Source: Kribbella solani (GTDB lineage: Bacteria; Actinomycetota; Actinomycetes; Propionibacteriales; Kribbellaceae). Taken from it: a stretch of DNA of 64,000 nucleotides. The notes under the pieces were generated by a model. The model saw nothing but the letters and a program-made list of their open reading frames with translations. It was not told where the DNA came from and did not search any database. Where the stretch lies: NCBI RefSeq assembly GCF_014205295.1, contig NZ_JACHNF010000001.1:5332001-5396000 (forward strand). Direction: 5' to 3'. Numbering within the stretch: the first letter of the stretch is position 1; each line of letters opens with the position of its first letter. Shown here piece after piece: positions 17,193-25,725 of this stretch. The translations under genes were made by a program, and so were the position numbers.

Positions 17193-18340
17193 TGGAGCTC
17201 GTACTTCCTTCTGCTGATGGGCTGACCAACTATCGACTCGTCGGCGAACCGGTTGCTCAAGGCACCTATGCGCCGACGCGGTCGCGGGTTGCGTACGCGG
17301 CGGCGCATGTTGTTGCCGATCCACTGGGTGACAACTCCCCTGGTGCGCCGGCGGTCGTCGATTGGGAACACACGCTGGAGTTCCGGCGGCACCTGTGGTC
17401 GCTCGGGTTGTCCGTTGCCGAGGCGATGGATACCGCCCAGCGCGGGATGGGGCTGGACTGGAAAGCCACTCAAGAACTGATCCGCCGCTCGGCCGCCGAA
17501 GCACCAGACGGTCGAATCGCTGTGGGCGTGGGCACAGACCAGCTTGCCTCAGGCAAACATTCTCTGGACGTGGTGGCCGAAGCGTACGAAGAGCAGCTGG
17601 CCGTGGCTGAGGATGTGGGCGCTCAGCCGATCTTGATGGCCAGTCGGGCTTTGTGTGGTGTTGCTTCCGGGCCTGATGATTATCGGACGGTGTACGACCG
17701 GTTGCTGGCGCAGTCGGCTCGGCCGGTGATCTTGCACTGGCTCGGGGACATGTTCGACCCGGCGCTGGCGGGCTACTGGGGTAGCGCTTCGGTCGACTCG
17801 GCCGCCGACACCGTCGTCGAACTGATCAAGGCCAATCTCGGCAAGGTCGACGGGATCAAGGTCTCGTTGCTCGACGCCACGAAAGAAGTTGCCCTGCGCA
17901 ACCGGCTCCCCGAGGGCGTACGCCTCTACACCGGCGACGACTTCAACTACCCCGAACTCATCCGCGGCGACGAGAACCACCACAGCGACGCGCTGCTCGG
18001 AATCTTCGCCGCCATCGCCCCAGCGGCGGCGGCCGCCTTGAAAGCACTCGACGACGGCGACCTCGCGACGTACGAGAAGGTGTTCGCGCCGACCGTACCG
18101 TTGGCCAGGCAGATCTTCTCCGCGCCGACCTACTACTACAAAACCGGAATCGCCTTCCTGGCCTGGCTGAACGGGCATCAGCCCGGCTTCACCATGGTCG
18201 GCGGCCTGCAGACCGGGCGCTCCCTGCCGCATCTCGCCGACACGTTCCGCCTCGCCGACCAGGCCGGCGTACTGACGAACCCCGAACTCGCCGTCGACCG
18301 CTTCCGCCGGCTGCTCAACGTCAGCGGGATCGACGCATGA
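17192..18340 (+). CDS. DUF993 family protein (dihydrodipicolinate synthase-like barrel)
   Basis: The 382-residue protein matches the DUF993 (PF06187) family, distant relatives of dihydrodipicolinate synthase/NAL aldolases. A barrel lysine candidate lies in VDGIKVSLLDATKEVALR, where class I aldolases carry the Schiff-base Lys. ATG 17192 shares a base with the previous stop (TGATG); the GTG three bases earlier is also possible. The downstream isomerase overlaps by four bases. No reaction is established for the family as far as I know; an aldol cleavage or dehydration of a keto-sugar acid is an inference. Confidence 0.82.
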   Translation: MELVLPSADGLTNYRLVGEPVAQGTYAPTRSRVAYAAAHVVADPLGDNSPGAPAVVDWEHTLEFRRHLWSLGLSVAEAMDTAQRGMGLDWKATQELIRRSAAEAPDGRIAVGVGTDQLASGKHSLDVVAEAYEEQLAVAEDVGAQPILMASRALCGVASGPDDYRTVYDRLLAQSARPVILHWLGDMFDPALAGYWGSASVDSAADTVVELIKANLGKVDGIKVSLLDATKEVALRNRLPEGVRLYTGDDFNYPELIRGDENHHSDALLGIFAAIAPAAAAALKALDDGDLATYEKVFAPTVPLARQIFSAPTYYYKTGIAFLAWLNGHQPGFTMVGGLQTGRSLPHLADTFRLADQAGVLTNPELAVDRFRRLLNVSGIDA

Positions 18341-19152
18341 ACCGATACAGCCTGAACCAGGCAACCACCAAGTACTGGCCGCTGGAGGACGTCGTCGGCG
18401 CGAGCGCGCAGGCCGGTCTGGAGTGGATCGGTCTGTGGCGCGAGCCGATCCAGGAGTACGGCGTCGACAAGGCCGCGAAACTGGTCGCGGACGCCGGCCT
18501 GAAGGTCTCGTCGCTGTGCCGCGGCGGCTTCTTCACCGCGACCGACCCGACCGAGCGTCAGGCCAAGATCGAGGACAACCGCCGCGCGATCGACGAAGCC
18601 GCGGCCCTCGGTACGTCGGTGCTGGTCCTGGTCAGCGGCGGGCTTCCGGCCGGATCCCGTGATCTCGACGGCGCGCGAGCGATGGTACGCGACGGCCTGG
18701 CGGAGCTGGCGCCGTACGCGGACGAGCGTGGCGTACGCCTCGGGATCGAGGCGCTGCATCCGATGTTCTGCTCGGACCGCTGTGTGGTGTCGTCACTCGG
18801 CGGCGCGCTCGATCTGGCCGAACAGTTCCCGGCGTCGCAAGTAGGCGTGATCGTCGACGCGTACCACCTGTGGTGGGACGCCGACGTGTACCGGCAGATC
18901 GAACGCGCCGGCGAGCGGATCTTGTCGTACCAGGTCAGCGACTGGGTGGTTCCGCTGCCCGCGGACACCCTGCTCGGGCGGGCGATGATGGGCGACGGTT
19001 CGATCGAACTGCGCCGGCTGCGCGCGGCCTGCGACGCGGCCGGGTACGACGGGCCGATCGAGGTCGAGATCTTCAACCGGCAACTGTGGGACGCGCCCGG
19101 GCAGGAGGTCTTCGACCTGGCGCTGGCGAGGTATCAGGAACACGTCATCTAG
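18337..19152 (+). CDS. xylose isomerase-like TIM barrel protein (first of two)
   Basis: This 271-residue PF01261 protein has metal-ligand-bearing segments GIEALHPMF, GVIVDAYHLWWD and IEVEIFNRQLW, with an HLWWD motif seen in sugar isomerase/epimerase relatives. It is translationally coupled to the DUF993 gene by an ATGA overlap. Members act as isomerases, epimerases or lyases on sugars and inositols; the substrate is not evident. Confidence 0.82.
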   Translation: MNRYSLNQATTKYWPLEDVVGASAQAGLEWIGLWREPIQEYGVDKAAKLVADAGLKVSSLCRGGFFTATDPTERQAKIEDNRRAIDEAAALGTSVLVLVSGGLPAGSRDLDGARAMVRDGLAELAPYADERGVRLGIEALHPMFCSDRCVVSSLGGALDLAEQFPASQVGVIVDAYHLWWDADVYRQIERAGERILSYQVSDWVVPLPADTLLGRAMMGDGSIELRRLRAACDAAGYDGPIEVEIFNRQLWDAPGQEVFDLALARYQEHVI

Positions 19153-19164
19153 GAGGGTGTTTGT

Positions 19165-19920
19165 ATGACTGACCGGACCATTCCCGCCGACGGCATCGGG
19201 ATGCACCTCTACACCATGCGGGACGCGCTGGCCGAGGACTATCCAGGGACGCTGAAGCGGCTGGCCACGATCGGATACCGGACGGTCGGGGTGAGTGGAC
19301 GGTTCGGCCATGACGCGGCCGAGCTCCGCGCGTACGCGGACGACGCCGGGCTCGGGATCGTCCTGGAGCACGTCGGGTACCAGCGGTTGACCGACGACTG
19401 GGCCGGCGCGCTGTCCGACGTCCGGACGCTTGGCGCGCGGTGGGCCGTGGTGCCGTCGATCCCGGCGGAGCTGCACTCGGTCGAGGGCTTCAAGACCGCC
19501 GCGGCCGCGTTCACCGAAGCCGGGAAGGTGGCCCGGGACGCCGGGCTGAAACTGCTTTTCCACAACCACGGCCACGACTTCGCGGAGGTCGACGGACGGG
19601 TGCTGTACGACATCCTGCTGGACGTCGATCCGGAGCTGCTCGGCTTCGAGCTGGATCTGTACTGGGCGGTCGACGGCGGGCACGACCCGGCGAAACTGTT
19701 CCAGCAGCACCCGGGCCGGTTCCCCGCGCTGCATGTGAAGGACATGGCCGCGGACGGTTCCTGGGAAGACGTCGGCGCCGGCAAACTCGATTTCGGCGCG
19801 ATGTTCGCGTACGCGGAATCGGGCGGCGTGGAGCAGTACCTGGTCGAGCACGACAAGCCCACCGACGCGTGGGCGTCGGCCGAACGCAGCTACCGCGGGC
19901 TGACCGAACTCCGGTACTGA
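19165..19920 (+). CDS. xylose isomerase-like TIM barrel protein (second of two)
   Basis: The 251-residue PF01261 protein starts 12 bp after its paralog, with AGGAGGG before ATG. Conserved ligand-bearing segments are FHNHGHDF, FELDLYWAVDGGHDP, HVKDM and YLVEHDKP, a pattern common in barrels acting on keto-sugar or inositol intermediates. Sequence similarity to its neighbour is low, so the two probably catalyse different steps. It is the last gene of the LacI-operator-controlled operon. Confidence 0.83.
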   Translation: MTDRTIPADGIGMHLYTMRDALAEDYPGTLKRLATIGYRTVGVSGRFGHDAAELRAYADDAGLGIVLEHVGYQRLTDDWAGALSDVRTLGARWAVVPSIPAELHSVEGFKTAAAAFTEAGKVARDAGLKLLFHNHGHDFAEVDGRVLYDILLDVDPELLGFELDLYWAVDGGHDPAKLFQQHPGRFPALHVKDMAADGSWEDVGAGKLDFGAMFAYAESGGVEQYLVEHDKPTDAWASAERSYRGLTELRY

Positions 19921-20014
19921 GAACAGGCCGGCAAGACCGGTTCAGCAAACGCTTAACCGGGTCAGCTGTGGATACAGCTGCTCACCCGCGGTGAAATCGG
20001 CCTATTCTCGACGC
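19921..20014 (+). promoter_or_regulatory. hairpin and leaderless promoter before the GGDEF gene
   Basis: CAGCTGT/ACAGCTG with loop GGAT (19963-19980) may end the sugar operon; no U tract follows. TATTCT (20003-20008) is a -10 element ending six bases before the GTG at 20015, the spacing expected for a leaderless actinobacterial transcript. Confidence 0.5.
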
Positions 20015-21448
20015 GTGCGGAACGAGCAAACGGTCCGGCTGACCGCCGTCCGTCGGCTGTACGAAGTGAGCGCGCGGATGGGCGCCGGGCGCAGCCTTGC
20101 CGAGACGCTGCAGGCGGTCGTCGAAGGTGTCGTGGACGGGCTCGGCTTCGGGATCGCCGTGCTGAACCTGCGGCACCCGGACGGCAAGTTCGAGGTGATC
20201 GCGGTGTCCGGGTCGCCGGAGGCGCGGGAGGCGTTGCTCGGAACGGTCAGTGCCGCGGACATCTTCGACGCGGAGTTCGCGATCGCGGACGCGTGGGGCA
20301 AGCTGCGGTTCGTACCGCATGAGCGGCTGCCCGAGGGTGAAGTGATCGGCTGGGTGCCGGACCTGCCGGTGTCGGACGATCCGGAGGCGTGGCATCCGCT
20401 GGACGCGCTGTTCGCGCCGCTGTACTCGTCCGACGGCGAGCTGGTCGGGATGCTCTCGGTGGACCTGCCCGAGGACCAGCGGCGGCCCGGGCCGGTGCAC
20501 CGGGAGTTGCTGGAGATCTTCGCCACCCAGGCCGGGCTGGCGATCGACAAGGCCCGGCTGACCGACCGGCTGCTGGCCGAGAAGACCCGGCTGGAAGCGA
20601 GCGAGGCAACGTTCCGGCTGGTCTTCGAAGGTGCCGGGAACGGGATGGCGACGATCGGCTTCGACGGCGCCGAACGCGGCCTGATGCTGCGCGTGAACGA
20701 TGCCTTCTGCCGCATCACCGGGTACCCGGCTGACCAACTGCTCGGCGCGCGGCTGGCGACCTTCCTCCGGGATGTGGAACCGGAGCAGACCCGGACCGAG
20801 CTGGAACAGCTTGCCGGCGGGACGTTGCGGTTCGAGCGGGTGTTCAGACAGCCGGGCGGAAACGACATCTGGCTGGGTGGTACGGCCGCGCTGGTCGCGC
20901 AAGGCGCCGGGCAGCCGCGGATTCTGCTGATCCAGATCGACGACGTCACCGCCCGCAAGGACGCCGAACGCGAGCTCCGGCACCACGCTGCCCACGATCC
21001 CCTCACCGGCCTCCCGAACCGCCGCCTCCTCCAGCACCGCTTCACCAAGGTCCTCGCCCGGACCAGAACAACCGGCCGCCCCGGCGCGCTGCTGTTCTGC
21101 GACCTCAACCACTTCAAACTCGTCAACGACAGCTACGGCCACGAGGCCGGCGACCGCGCGCTACGCGACATCGCCACCCGCCTGACCAACGCCGTACGCC
21201 ACGGCGACACGGTCGCCCGCCTCGGCGGCGACGAGTTCGCGGTCCTGGCCGAAGACATCGCCGGCGACGACCTCGCCACCCTCATCACCCGCCTGGAATC
21301 CGCCGTCAGCCTCCCCCTGGACAACATCACCATCCAGGTCACCACCAGCGTCGGCTCCGTCCCCATCACCCCCACCACCACCGACCTGACCGCCCTACTC
21401 CACCAAGCCGACCAAGCCATGTACACGGCCAAGAACCGCCGGCCCTGA
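20015..21448 (+). CDS. GAF-PAS-GGDEF protein, probable diguanylate cyclase
   Basis: The product (477 residues from GTG 20015) has a GAF domain (about 15-185), a PAS domain (about 195-310) and a C-terminal GGDEF domain (about 320-475). The catalytic motif RLGGDEFAVL is intact, and RHGD five residues before it matches the RxxD product-inhibition site, so it should make cyclic di-GMP and be feedback controlled. No membrane helix or EAL domain is present. An in-frame GTG at 19991 lacks a ribosome site. It is monocistronic; its input signal is unknown. Confidence 0.9.
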   Translation: MRNEQTVRLTAVRRLYEVSARMGAGRSLAETLQAVVEGVVDGLGFGIAVLNLRHPDGKFEVIAVSGSPEAREALLGTVSAADIFDAEFAIADAWGKLRFVPHERLPEGEVIGWVPDLPVSDDPEAWHPLDALFAPLYSSDGELVGMLSVDLPEDQRRPGPVHRELLEIFATQAGLAIDKARLTDRLLAEKTRLEASEATFRLVFEGAGNGMATIGFDGAERGLMLRVNDAFCRITGYPADQLLGARLATFLRDVEPEQTRTELEQLAGGTLRFERVFRQPGGNDIWLGGTAALVAQGAGQPRILLIQIDDVTARKDAERELRHHAAHDPLTGLPNRRLLQHRFTKVLARTRTTGRPGALLFCDLNHFKLVNDSYGHEAGDRALRDIATRLTNAVRHGDTVARLGGDEFAVLAEDIAGDDLATLITRLESAVSLPLDNITIQVTTSVGSVPITPTTTDLTALLHQADQAMYTAKNRRP

Positions 21449-21450
21449 GC

Positions 21451-23103
21451 TCAGCGCTTGATGAGGTTGCGGAGGGCGACTATTACGGCGATGAGGAGGA
21501 CGGCTACGGCGCCTCGGGGGGCGAGGTCTTCGCCGGGGGTGCCGGTCAGGAGGCCTGCGGCTACCAGAGTGAGGAGGATCAGGGTTACCCAGATCTCGGG
21601 TTTCTTGAGGAGGTGGGTGGTCTTGTGGCGCCAGGTCACCTGGCTTTGGGGGATGTGGTCGGGGTCGCGGGGTGGCATCGGGATCTTCAGGGTGGGCGGG
21701 ATCGCGGCGTCCACGGCGGTGACGGCTTGGGGGCCGTTCTTCCAGATGGCTGGTTCCAGTCGGAGTTGGTAGCCGTCGCGGCGGATCAGTTGGCGGCCGC
21801 CGTCGGGGTACGCGACCAGGGCGGCCAGGTCTTCGTACACCGCGGAGGTGCGGCCGTTGTCGGTGTCGATGTGGGCGCTGCTCCGGCCGACGGTCAGTTC
21901 GCCCTTGACGACCGGCCAGCCGGCGGGCTTGAAGCGTTGGCCGGTCGGGACCGCCTTCGAGCTCGGTGCTTCGCCGAGCCACTCCAGCGCGGGGTCGGTG
22001 ATGGCGTCGGGATCGACCGACAGCAGGAGGTTGTCCCACAGCGCGTCCGCTGCCTGTCGTACGTCGCCGACCGTGATCGCGTCGACCTCCGCGATCAGCT
22101 CGTCGCGCCCGTCGACGTCGCCGCCGAGAAGTACCTCCCGCGCGGCCGCGTACGGCATCCAGTGCTCCGCCGGTTCGGTCTTGATCCGCCGGATCTCCCG
22201 ATCGAGGTCATCGCGCAGTTCGGCCGCGTCCGGACCGCGCTGCCGCAGCCGGCGCAGTACCTCGACGGTCTGCGCGACCACCGCCGGCCGTGCCTCGGGC
22301 AGCATGTCGATCCCCGCGGTGATCATCGCGTTCGCGCCGTCCACCAGCTCGTAGGACGACCACGCGCTGTACCCGACTCCGGTGCCGTGCCGGAACCCAC
22401 CGTCCAGCCCGCGCTGCAGCGCCCGCGCGAGCGCTCGCCCCGCCGTAGATCGCGTCACCACGCCCGACACCGCCAGCGAGCCGGTCAAGCCGGCGAAGCC
22501 CGCCGGCAACCGCTGATCGCACGGCACCGCGGCCTGGACCGGCCGGCGCGTCCCCTCGTCCAACGGCAGCCGCAACCCGGCCGGTGGCGGACCAGTCAGT
22601 GCGAGTACTGCGTTCCCGCGCGTGAACGTGTCCGCCGCGTACGCCCGGAGCCCATCGGGATCAGCGGTGTGCAGCCCGTACTCGTCGTACCCGACAACCC
22701 CCGGTCCCTGAGCGCCGTACCGCCACAGCAGATGCAGGTCGACCGGACCAGCGCGCCGCGTAGCGCTCTCGGCGCGCAGCACTCGCCGCTCGTGTTCCAG
22801 CTCGCGAAAGTCCGGCGTACGCAGCCAATCGCACACGTCGCGAAGGAACGCCACGATGTCATCGGGTTCGCCCTCGACGTCGAAGGTCGTGTGCAACATC
22901 GAGACAGACCCGTTGATCGGGGTACGAATCGAGCCGCGATCGTGCAGCGCGAGGTGCTCCAGCAGGTGCATCCAGCCGTGCCTGGGCAGCGCCTCGTCCG
23001 CCTGGCCGCCCCGGAACCACAGGCTGGCCCGCAACTGGCGCTCGCCGGGCACCCAGTAGACCGGCACCCCGTCGACCTCGTCGGACCGCAACTCACCAGC
23101 CAT
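21451..23103 (-). CDS. membrane-anchored M16-like metallopeptidase
   Basis: The 550-residue protein has an M16 (pitrilysin/processing peptidase) fold with an inverted zinc site HLLEH at residues 46-50 and downstream acidic ELEHERRVLRAE near 101-112. The spacing from HxxEH to this acidic motif (55-62 residues) is shorter than the usual 70-80. It ends with a basic stretch and two hydrophobic helices (about 500-548), so it is probably tail anchored with the peptidase in the cytoplasm. There is one M16 pair rather than the duplicated form. Its 3' end is 2 bp from the convergent GGDEF gene. The substrate is unknown. Confidence 0.75.
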   Translation of the reverse strand: MAGELRSDEVDGVPVYWVPGERQLRASLWFRGGQADEALPRHGWMHLLEHLALHDRGSIRTPINGSVSMLHTTFDVEGEPDDIVAFLRDVCDWLRTPDFRELEHERRVLRAESATRRAGPVDLHLLWRYGAQGPGVVGYDEYGLHTADPDGLRAYAADTFTRGNAVLALTGPPPAGLRLPLDEGTRRPVQAAVPCDQRLPAGFAGLTGSLAVSGVVTRSTAGRALARALQRGLDGGFRHGTGVGYSAWSSYELVDGANAMITAGIDMLPEARPAVVAQTVEVLRRLRQRGPDAAELRDDLDREIRRIKTEPAEHWMPYAAAREVLLGGDVDGRDELIAEVDAITVGDVRQAADALWDNLLLSVDPDAITDPALEWLGEAPSSKAVPTGQRFKPAGWPVVKGELTVGRSSAHIDTDNGRTSAVYEDLAALVAYPDGGRQLIRRDGYQLRLEPAIWKNGPQAVTAVDAAIPPTLKIPMPPRDPDHIPQSQVTWRHKTTHLLKKPEIWVTLILLTLVAAGLLTGTPGEDLAPRGAVAVLLIAVIVALRNLIKR

Positions 23104-23244
23104 CCCCGCGCATCCTCACTGATCCGGACATAGGTTGGCTCATCCTGCCGGATCTACGCGCCGCCCCACCTCCTTTTTGCCACTATTGACATCGGGGCGT
23201 GCGGGGCATCGGGGCGTACTGGGCATCGGGCGTACGGGGCGTGG

Positions 23245-23727
23245 TCAGCCGCCGAGCTTTGCCAACGCGTCGTCGGTGAGGCGGTAGACGGTCCATTCGT
23301 CCTGCGGTCCGGCGCCGAGGGACTTGTAGAAGTCGATGGCTGGGGTGTTCCAGTTCAGGACCGACCATTCGAGGCGTTCGTACCCGTTGCGTACGCATTC
23401 CTGGGCGAGCGCGGTCAGGAGCGCCTTGCCGAGGCCGGTGCCGCGGGTTTCGGGGCGGACGAACAGGTCTTCCAGGTAGATGCCGTGGACGCCGCGCCAG
23501 GTGGAGAAGCTCAGGAACCAGATCGCGCAGCCGACCACCTCGCCCTGATGTTCGGCGACATGCGCGAAGGCCGCGGGCGCGTCGCCGAACAGGGCGGTGT
23601 GTAGCTGGTCAGCGGTCAGGTGGCATTCCTGCGGCACGCGTTCGTACTCGGCGAGCGCGTACACCAGGTCCACAATCGCTGGGACATCCTCAGGCCGGGC
23701 ACGCCGAACTCGCTCGTCGATCTGCAT
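23245..23727 (-). CDS. GNAT acetyltransferase, diamine N-acetyltransferase-like
   Basis: This 160-residue GNAT protein has the acetyl-CoA loop RPETRGTGLGKALL and C-terminal WNTPAIDFYKSLGA, together with YLEDLFVRP, a combination seen in spermidine/spermine N1-acetyltransferase-like proteins. Polyamine or other amine acetylation is likely but untested. ATG 23727 follows GGGAAG by nine bases; ATG 23736 and TTG 23748 are in-frame alternatives. The 141-bp gap before it (23104-23244) holds only GC-rich direct repeats around GGGGCGT/GGGCATCGG. Confidence 0.85.
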   Translation of the reverse strand: MQIDERVRRARPEDVPAIVDLVYALAEYERVPQECHLTADQLHTALFGDAPAAFAHVAEHQGEVVGCAIWFLSFSTWRGVHGIYLEDLFVRPETRGTGLGKALLTALAQECVRNGYERLEWSVLNWNTPAIDFYKSLGAGPQDEWTVYRLTDDALAKLGG

Positions 23728-23809
23728 GCGTCCCATCTTCCCAGCCAACGATTGCCCAGCCGGACAGCACCACGATCACCCACCGGACGAGGCTCCCGAT
23801 GGTCGCGCG

Positions 23810-24604
23810 TCAGCTGCCGCGTTCGGTACTCACATCGCTGCCCGGACCGTGCTGCGCCGGCCTGGCAGTGGTGGCATCCGGCTGCACGGTTCCGGTCAGC
23901 GGCGACCCGTCCGGGCGGGTGTACGCGGTGGTCTGCAGCCGGATCGCGTTCGCAAGGTCCGGGTCGGCGACCACGGCGGGCTCCCGGTCGACGGTCAGCT
24001 TGTCGAAGACGTCGTACATCTCCTGCTCACGGACGATGCCGTCGAACGGGTCGTGCGGAAGGGCGGCGTACGCGGCCGCGTTCCACTCCGCCTTGTCCAC
24101 CCGGTCGAAGTCGAGCCGGTACCTGGACATCTCGGCGACGTGCGCCAGGAACACCTTGCTGGTGGCACCGTTGCCCTCACGGAACGGATGCGCGAAATTC
24201 TGGTGACAGTAGATCTTCGCGATGTCCTGAACAAATTCCGAGCGCGGCACCGTCGACCATTCCCGGGGTTCGATCATCCGCTCCCGGACGGTGTCGAGGA
24301 GCTCGTCCACGTGCTCGGGATAAGCGAAGAACTTCTCCTGCTTGCCGAACACCACGTCCCGGAACTCGCCCGCCCAGTCGTACACGTCCTGCAGCAGATG
24401 CCGGTGGATCGCGCGCAGGTGGGCCTGGTCGAAGGTGCGCGGGATCTCGACCTCGCCGCTGTCGAGTTGCGCCTGCCGGGCGGTTCTCAGCCGGTACTCG
24501 GCTTCCTCCAGCTGGATCCTGCTCTTGATGCCGAGTTTGTTCCGCAGGCAGTTGCCGGACTCCCAGAAGTACGCCTTCTCGCGGCGGGCCTCGTCATCCG
24601 TCAC
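23810..24604 (-). CDS. Fic-domain protein, copy 2 of a tandem duplication
   Basis: The 264-residue protein has a Fic fold with active loop HPFREGNGATSK and flap FRDVVFGKQEKFFAYP. The catalytic His is present, but the usual GNGRxxR reads GNGATSK: the first Arg is Ala and the second Lys. Fic proteins with intact motifs transfer AMP to target hydroxyls. GTG 24604 is the start. It is nearly colinear with the upstream Fic copy, with near-identical C-terminal coding DNA. The antitoxin gene that should precede it is reduced to a remnant, so it may rely on the intact antitoxin upstream or no longer be toxic. Confidence 0.85.
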   Translation of the reverse strand: MTDDEARREKAYFWESGNCLRNKLGIKSRIQLEEAEYRLRTARQAQLDSGEVEIPRTFDQAHLRAIHRHLLQDVYDWAGEFRDVVFGKQEKFFAYPEHVDELLDTVRERMIEPREWSTVPRSEFVQDIAKIYCHQNFAHPFREGNGATSKVFLAHVAEMSRYRLDFDRVDKAEWNAAAYAALPHDPFDGIVREQEMYDVFDKLTVDREPAVVADPDLANAIRLQTTAYTRPDGSPLTGTVQPDATTARPAQHGPGSDVSTERGS

Positions 24605-24650
24605 ACCGCACCGCCTGCTTCTGGCCGTCGTCGAGCGCCTCGTAGACCAT
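24594..24650 (-). pseudogene. remnant of duplicated VbhA-like antitoxin gene
   Basis: An 18-codon frame begins three bases after the Fic copy 1 stop, with the same AGCTGATCG preceding ATG as in the intact antitoxin gene. It encodes MVYEALDDGQKQAVRCDG; EALDDGQKQ matches EPLDDAQKQ of the intact antitoxin. The central inhibitory helix is deleted, and the junction runs into the GGTGCGGTGTGA that ends the intact antitoxin, now out of frame. It overlaps the Fic copy 2 start. Confidence 0.8.
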
Positions 24651-24653
24651 CGA

Positions 24654-25451
24654 TCAGCTGCCGCGTTCGGAGTTCACATCGCTGGCCGGACCTTGCTGCG
24701 CCGGCCTGGCAGTGGTGGCATCCGGCTGCACGGTTCCGGTCAGCGGCGACCCGTCCGGGCGGGTGTACGCGGTGGTCTGCAGCCGGATCACGTTCGCGAG
24801 GTCCGGGTCGGCGGCCGCGGCGGGTTCCCTGTCGACGGTCAGCTTGCCGAAGACGTCGTACATCTCCCGCTCGGAAATGATGACCGCGAGCGGATCGTCC
24901 GGGCGGGCGGCGTTCGAGGCCGCGTTCCATTCGGCTTTGTCCACGCGGTCGAAGTCAAGACGGAACCTCGTCCTCTCCGCGAGCTGAGCCAGGAACGCCT
25001 TGCCGGCCGCACCGTTGCCCTCACGGAACGGGTGTGCGAAATTCAGGTGAGAGTAAATTCCCGCCATGTTGCTGACGAATGCCCAGCGCGGTGTCGTCGA
25101 CCAGTCCCGGGTCTCGCGCACCCGACTCTCGACAACGTCGAGAAGTTCGCCGATCCGATACGGATAGGCGAAGCTCTTCTTCTCGTCCTTGTCCATTCCC
25201 ACGTCCCGGAACTCACCCGCCCAGTCGTACACGTCCTGCAGCAGATGCCGGTGGATCGCGCGCAGGTGGGCCTGGTCGAAGGTGCGCGGGATCTCGACCT
25301 CGCCGCGGTCGAGTTGCGCCTGCCGCATGGCCCGCAGCCGGTACTCGGCTTTCTCCAGCTCACGCTCGTTCTTGATGCCGAGCTTGTTCCGCAGGCATTC
25401 GCCGGACTCCCAGAAGTACGCATTCCAGCGGCTGCTCCCCTCTGTTGTCAC
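24654..25451 (-). CDS. Fic-domain toxin-like protein, copy 1
   Basis: This 265-residue Fic protein has the active loop HPFREGNGAAGK (residues 140-151), with WAGEFRDVGMDKDEKKSFAYP forming the target-docking flap. As in copy 2, the Arg residues after GNG are replaced (A148, K151). Its GTG start overlaps the stop of the VbhA-like antitoxin gene by four bases, the normal antitoxin-toxin order. Canonical FicT toxins AMPylate gyrase and topoisomerase IV; whether this variant does so is unknown. Confidence 0.88.
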   Translation of the reverse strand: MTTEGSSRWNAYFWESGECLRNKLGIKNERELEKAEYRLRAMRQAQLDRGEVEIPRTFDQAHLRAIHRHLLQDVYDWAGEFRDVGMDKDEKKSFAYPYRIGELLDVVESRVRETRDWSTTPRWAFVSNMAGIYSHLNFAHPFREGNGAAGKAFLAQLAERTRFRLDFDRVDKAEWNAASNAARPDDPLAVIISEREMYDVFGKLTVDREPAAAADPDLANVIRLQTTAYTRPDGSPLTGTVQPDATTARPAQQGPASDVNSERGS

Positions 25452-25678
25452 ACCGCACCGCCGCCGGTGACCTTGGTCATCGTTCGGCGGACGTACTCGG
25501 CGACGTCGATCCGGCCCAGCTCGCAGTCGACCAGGTCCGCGACGTCGTCGCGTTGCGGCTCCCAGCCCTCCAGGCGGTTGTTCGCCAGCGCGTCACTGAC
25601 CCGCTGCTTCTGGGCGTCGTCGAGCGGCTCGAACAGCTCTGGCCAGCGCTGGACGTAACGGCACGGCTGGTAGGCCAT
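25448..25678 (-). CDS. VbhA-like Fic antitoxin
   Basis: The 76-residue protein has the layout of VbhA-family antitoxins: NNRLEGWEPQRDDVADLVD, with the Glu-Gly of the inhibitory helix whose glutamate blocks the Fic ATP site. The residue four before Glu is Asn rather than the usual Ser/Thr of the S/TxxxE motif. GGGGAGC precedes ATG. It is coupled to Fic copy 1 by a four-base overlap. Confidence 0.82.
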   Translation of the reverse strand: MAYQPCRYVQRWPELFEPLDDAQKQRVSDALANNRLEGWEPQRDDVADLVDCELGRIDVAEYVRRTMTKVTGGGAV

Positions 25679-25708
25679 CGATCAGCTCCCCGCGGTAGAC
25701 AGTGATCC

Positions 25709-25725
25709 ACCAGTTTAGAACTGGT
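25709..25725. promoter_or_regulatory. palindromic candidate operator of the Fic/antitoxin operon
   Basis: ACCAGTT-TAG-AACTGGT is a perfect 7-bp dyad 31 bp upstream of the antitoxin start. On the minus strand it contains TAAACT, a possible -10 element, so a bound regulator would block the operon. It also lies between this operon and the divergent aldo/keto reductase gene. Confidence 0.5.
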
